64,000 nt of DNA, taken from contig NZ_CP029008.1 in NCBI RefSeq assembly GCF_024585165.1, positions 1,550,001 to 1,614,000 on the forward strand. Direction: 5' to 3'. Under the pieces are notes generated by a model. It searched no databases and was not told the DNA's origin. It was given only the letters and a program-made list of their open reading frames with translations. The number at the start of each line of letters is the position of its first letter. Within the stretch, counting starts at the first letter, position 1. This DNA comes from Bradyrhizobium sp. WBOS07 (GTDB lineage: Bacteria > Pseudomonadota > Alphaproteobacteria > Rhizobiales > Xanthobacteraceae). Positions 61,066 to 64,000 of the stretch are shown here, in pieces. A program made the position numbers and the translations under genes.

Positions 61066-62037
61066 TCAGATCTTATTGCTCTCCGGCGCGATTCCCAGCC
61101 GCCGCACGATCTCGGTTGCCACCGCGCGGGCCTCGATCCGCGAGCCGATTCGGGGGCTGCGAAACCTCCGCCCCGAGCGCAAACGGATCGTGACGATGCA
61201 ATGTTCGTCCTCGGAGCGGCCGCGGCGCTCGACGGTGATCGTCTTCACGTCGGGTCCCTCGATATGATCGGCGCGCGGGGTGCCGTCGCCCCACAGCCGC
61301 TCGACGCGTATATCGCCCTGCCGGATCACCCAAAACGCGCCAGTCAGGAGGTTGGCATATCTGTAGACCGCGAACGCGGCGAGCGCGCCGAGCGGCAGTA
61401 GCAGGATGTCGACATGGCTGGGCGGCCATCCGCGCCACAGCTTGTAGGCGTAGGGCAGGGCGAACAAGGCGACGGCGATCAGCGACACGATCCTGATGTC
61501 CCGCGCGGAAAACGCCTCGAGCGGCTCGCCGAGATGCATCTCGGGATTGCTGGCGTCGAGCGGATTGACGGGCTCCTCGACATTGGGGACCTCGAACTGC
61601 GCCGCGATCCGCGCCACGGTGTCGCGAACGTGGGTGACGTCCGAGATCGGTGGAGACGTCAGTCGCTCTCCCGAAGCCAGCGTGAACACGAGTTGGAAGC
61701 GCGCCTTGATCCGCTTGCTGCCGGGAACCTGCAACGCCGTGATGTCGTCTTTTCCGACGACCCGCGTGCGGAGCTTGCCGAACGGACTTTGCCGCCCGAT
61801 CAGGATCTCGTTCGCCGTGATGATCCACACAACCGCCGGCGCCATCATGATGCCGACCACGAATCCCGCGCCGACGAGCAGCGCAACCACGGAGATGACG
61901 ATCTCCAGCGTGTCGTGCGTGAACAGGCCGGGCGTGAAGCACAGCGCAACGGCCGCCGCAAAGGCGGACATCACCAGCCGCTGCGCGATCGAAGAGCCTT
62001 CACGAAGGCGAATATCGGTGCTGGTGTTCGCGTCCAT
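61066..62037 (-). CDS. Unrecognised membrane protein with paired hydrophobic hairpins
   Basis: A 323-residue protein I cannot assign to a known family. Two hydrophobic hairpins (about 22-75 and 175-235) are each followed by a beta-rich soluble segment: the first contains EILIGRQSPFGKLRTRVV, VPGSKRIKARFQLVF and TLASGERLTSPP, the second IRQGDIRVERLWGDG, IEGPDVKTITVERRGR and VTIRLRSGRRFRSPRIG. The repeat of hairpin plus domain suggests an internal duplication resembling bacterial PH-like membrane proteins. The ATG at 62037 is chosen; the longer upstream frame has no membrane-protein character. Its neighbour upstream is the thioredoxin-like gene. Confidence 0.75.
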   Translation of the reverse strand: MDANTSTDIRLREGSSIAQRLVMSAFAAAVALCFTPGLFTHDTLEIVISVVALLVGAGFVVGIMMAPAVVWIITANEILIGRQSPFGKLRTRVVGKDDITALQVPGSKRIKARFQLVFTLASGERLTSPPISDVTHVRDTVARIAAQFEVPNVEEPVNPLDASNPEMHLGEPLEAFSARDIRIVSLIAVALFALPYAYKLWRGWPPSHVDILLLPLGALAAFAVYRYANLLTGAFWVIRQGDIRVERLWGDGTPRADHIEGPDVKTITVERRGRSEDEHCIVTIRLRSGRRFRSPRIGSRIEARAVATEIVRRLGIAPESNKI

Positions 62038-62140
62038 TGCGGGCGGCTGATTCCGTCGCTCGCGAAACTCCACGGACGGGTCCGCGGAGTCAAGCAACAA
62101 GGTCGGCAACTGAAAACCGCCGCGCGAGGCCCGTGCGGCG

Positions 62141-62704
62141 TCAGCTGCCGGCGTTGAGCAGCTTTGCCACGGTGCGGTCGATCTGGTCGTAAGCCCCTTC
62201 GCCGGCGTGCTGGAACACGATCTTGCCGCTCTGGTCGATGATGTACTGTGCCGGCCAATATTGGTTGCGGTAAGCGTTCCAGGTCCTGGAATCATTGTCC
62301 TGCGCCACCGGATAGGTGATGCCGTGACGCTTCAGCGCGGCTTGTACGTTGGAAGCCGAGCGCTCGAACGGGAATTCCGGCGTGTGCACGCCGACCACGA
62401 CGAGCCCCTTGTCCCGGTATTTGGCGTAGAGCTCGGTGACATGCGGCAGCGTGTTGACGCAGTTGACGCAGCCATAGGTCCAGAAGTCGACCAGCACGAC
62501 CTTGCCGCGCAGCTCGGCGAGGCTGAGCGGCTTGGAATTGAACCAAGTGTTGATGCCGGTGAAGTCCGGCGCGGCCTGCTGGCTTGCTGCGGCGACGGTG
62601 ATCGGCGTTGCGCGCGCAGCCTCGCCGCAGAGGCCGGGGATGACGGCACCTGTTACGGCCATGCCGATCATGGCGGCGGTCACAGCGAGCAGTTTGAAAG
62701 TCAT
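62141..62704 (-). CDS. Periplasmic thioredoxin-like protein (DipZ C-terminal type)
   Basis: 187 residues. An N-terminal signal or anchor (about 1-32) is followed by a thioredoxin/TlpA-fold redoxin with active site CVNC (Cys79, Cys82) in VDFWTYGCVNCVNTLPHV and HTPEFPFE. This is the pattern of the soluble domain of DipZ. The CcdA-type membrane partner is encoded 31 bp upstream, so electrons would pass from the cytoplasm through CcdA to this protein. Confidence 0.9.
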   Translation of the reverse strand: MTFKLLAVTAAMIGMAVTGAVIPGLCGEAARATPITVAAASQQAAPDFTGINTWFNSKPLSLAELRGKVVLVDFWTYGCVNCVNTLPHVTELYAKYRDKGLVVVGVHTPEFPFERSASNVQAALKRHGITYPVAQDNDSRTWNAYRNQYWPAQYIIDQSGKIVFQHAGEGAYDQIDRTVAKLLNAGS

Positions 62705-62735
62705 GGAAGCGTCCTCCAGGTGAAATCTTGGATGA

Positions 62736-63434
62736 TTACAGGCCGATCTGGCCGGTCGGGTAGAAGCCGGTGAGCCACGCCACGATCAGCGTGTCGTATT
62801 GGAAATAGGCGGCGACCGCGAAGCCGATCACGACGATACCAAAGCCCTGCTGAAGGCGCGGGCTGATCCGCGCGAGGCTGCGCACGCGCGTGGTCGCGGC
62901 CTGTCCGCCATAAGCGATCGCCAGCATCGGGATCGCCGCGCCAATGGCGTAGACGATCAACAGCGTGCCGGCCCAGCCGAGATTCGTCGACGTCGCAACC
63001 AGCGTCAGGATCGAGCCGAGCACCGGCCCTGCGCAGGGCGTCCAGACCAGACCGAGCGTGGTGCCGAGGATCAGCCCGCCGAGCGCGCCCTCGCGCTGCG
63101 CGCCGCCTGCGCTGCCGAGATCGAGCCAGCCATTGAGCCGGCTCGACAGCCATTCGAACGGCGCCGGCCACAGCATCAAAAGGCCAAAGCCGAGCAGCAG
63201 GATCGAGGCGGCCTCGCGCAGCACGCTCGGATCGAAATCGAGCAGCCGCGTCAGCGCGCCCAACAGCAGCGCGACGACCGAGAAAGAGACGACGAAGCCG
63301 AGCGCGATCATCGCGGGACGCCAATACCCCGCGCGCCCGATCGAGGCGCCGAACAGGATCGGCAGCATCGGCAGCGTGCACGGCGCGGCAATGGTGAGAA
63401 TGCCGGCAAGAAAGGCGAAGACTAGCTCGAGCAT
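62736..63434 (-). CDS. CcdA-family cytochrome c biogenesis/thiol-disulfide transporter
   Basis: A 232-residue, six-span membrane protein that carries reducing equivalents across the inner membrane. The two redox Cys are in AAPCTLPMLP (Cys19) and WTPCAGPVLG (Cys134), the family pair. It is followed at 31 bp by the thioredoxin-like gene; the pair resembles a split DipZ. Its targets could be periplasmic cytochromes or Sox proteins, which is inference. Confidence 0.92.
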   Translation of the reverse strand: MLELVFAFLAGILTIAAPCTLPMLPILFGASIGRAGYWRPAMIALGFVVSFSVVALLLGALTRLLDFDPSVLREAASILLLGFGLLMLWPAPFEWLSSRLNGWLDLGSAGGAQREGALGGLILGTTLGLVWTPCAGPVLGSILTLVATSTNLGWAGTLLIVYAIGAAIPMLAIAYGGQAATTRVRSLARISPRLQQGFGIVVIGFAVAAYFQYDTLIVAWLTGFYPTGQIGL

Positions 63435-63495
63435 GGCGCACTCGCGGGGGAGGTCACGAGGGCAGTTCGGGATGGAGAAGGCGGTCGTTACGCAG

Positions 63496-63513
63496 CGTCA
63501 CAGCTTCGTGACG
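63496..63513. promoter_or_regulatory. CGTCAC-N6-GTGACG palindrome, weak operator candidate
   Basis: Perfect 6-base arms 62 bp upstream of the ccdA-type gene start on the minus strand. It may be a regulator site for the CcdA/thioredoxin pair. The short arms in GC-rich DNA leave real doubt. Confidence 0.3.
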
Positions 63514-63540
63514 TGCGATGTTGCTTGCCGCGCGAATGGT

Positions 63541-63690
63541 GCGCTCCCTCCCCCGCTTGCGGGGGAGGGCTGGGGAGAGGGTTTCTCCGCAACGGGACGT
63601 TCCCCCAGAGGAGAGAACCCTCACCCGCCGCGCGGGGACGATGCTTCGCATCGCGCAGCGCGCGTCGGCCTCTCCCGCAAGCGGGAGAGG
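63541..63690. repeat. Palindromic repeat, GCGCTCCCTCCCCCGCTTGCGGGGGAGGG family
   Basis: The left unit (GCGCTCCCTCCCCCGC...GGAGAGGGTTTCTCC) and right unit (CCCTCACCCGCCGCGC...CCTCTCCCGCAAGCGGGAGAGG) are inverted, in the 489-bp gap between the CcdA gene and the sigma-like gene. The rest of that gap holds the terminator at 63719-63760 and about 160 bp in which I see no gene. Confidence 0.85.
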
Positions 63691-63718
63691 CGGGAGCCCG
63701 TGGGGCTAGCTCAGCCCT

Positions 63719-63760
63719 AAATACAAAACGACCCGGAGGGGGGCATCCCGTCCGGGTCGT
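63719..63760 (-). terminator. Rho-independent terminator
   Basis: On the minus strand ACGACCCGGA and TCCGGGTCGT form a perfect 10-bp stem (63728-63737 with 63751-63760) around a 13-base loop, followed by TTTTGTATTT. It would end the transcript of the gene cut at the window edge. Confidence 0.85.
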
Positions 63761-63923
63761 TGGAGGTCCTTGGGAGGTTTAAGCAAAACCGTATGTGAGC
63801 TTTATAGGGGGGAAGTTTTTCCGCCTGATGTTGTGCTTTGTTTCAATTGTTTCGCGGGCGGTAACACTTCCGTGTCCGGACAGGACCAAATTTAAGGCCC
63901 TATCCCATTGAAATACCTGAGCT

Positions 63924-64000
63924 TCAGGCGGCGAAGCGCTCGACGCCGCAGCCTTTAAGCAATTCGGCCAATTGCTTGCGGGCGTAGAACATCCGCGTCT
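63924..64000 (-). CDS. C-terminal end of a probable ECF sigma factor (partial)
   Basis: Only the last 25 codons lie in the window, on the minus strand. They translate as TRMFYARKQLAELLKGCGVE plus RFAA, then TGA. The TRMFYARKQL stretch is what the recognition helix of sigma region 4.2 looks like in ECF sigma factors (VKTRMFYARK). The rest of the gene lies beyond base 64000. A clean terminator follows after about 160 bp. Called from a short tail, so tentative. Confidence 0.55.
   Translation of the reverse strand, partial: TRMFYARKQLAELLKGCGVERFAA

Overview
This 64 kb window is high-GC, densely coded chromosomal DNA, most likely from Bradyrhizobium or a close Bradyrhizobiaceae relative. The basis is the gene content (Sox thiosulfate oxidation, many acyl-CoA enzymes, orphan ABC binding proteins) and the gaps, which are filled with palindromic repeats of the kind common in that group (for example units beginning GTCATTGCGAGCGAAGC or GTAGGGTGGG). 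The genus call rests on recall, not on a search. I see 53 protein genes, two of them cut by the window ends. I see no tRNA or rRNA genes, no insertion sequence, no CRISPR array and no prophage.

Layout. 1-8.3 kb: the 3' part of an aliphatic amidase gene, an orphan MCE/MlaD protein, a single-chain ADP-forming acyl-CoA ligase, and a class GN sortase beside its probable single substrate, a VIT/vWA surface protein ending in LPKTA + membrane span + Arg tail. An XRE regulator gene diverges from the substrate gene. 8.4-19 kb: an acyl-CoA catabolic region with a CoA ligase, two acyl-CoA dehydrogenases, a GST-like protein, an AraC regulator, a beta-keto acid cleavage enzyme and a two-subunit biotin-dependent carboxylase. 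19.2-20 kb: a CREST/ceramidase-like membrane protein behind two perfect palindromic operators. 20-28.8 kb, minus strand: a complete peptide/nickel-type ABC importer followed by a second CoA ligase and an iron-type alcohol dehydrogenase/maleylacetate reductase. 29-35 kb: an RND efflux adaptor and pump, and an orphan Liv-type binding protein.

35-42.6 kb: a MAPEG protein, an AttH-like lipocalin with a Tat signal, an FtsX-type permease and its LolD-like ATPase, then two MFS transporters. 43-49.2 kb, minus strand: a sulfur-oxidation region. The probable operon is soxX-soxY-soxZ-soxA-soxK-soxB-dsrE, followed about 300 bp downstream by a persulfide dioxygenase-rhodanese fusion. soxCD is not in the window. 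SoxXA and SoxK would load thiosulfate onto the SoxYZ carrier, SoxB would release sulfate, and sulfane sulfur left on SoxY could pass to DsrE and the persulfide dioxygenase. 49.5-64 kb: a DUF938 methyltransferase, a prolyl oligopeptidase, two MFS transporters, a CMD-family protein diverging from a pair of acyl-CoA dehydrogenases, an anchored amino-acid binding protein, an L,D-transpeptidase, an unrecognised membrane protein, a thioredoxin-like protein with a CcdA partner, and, at the edge, what looks like the C-terminus of an ECF sigma factor with a good terminator.

Intergenic repeats. About eight palindromic families fill more than 20 gaps, usually as two inverted copies and sometimes nested. 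In three places a repeat supplies the stop codon of the adjacent gene.
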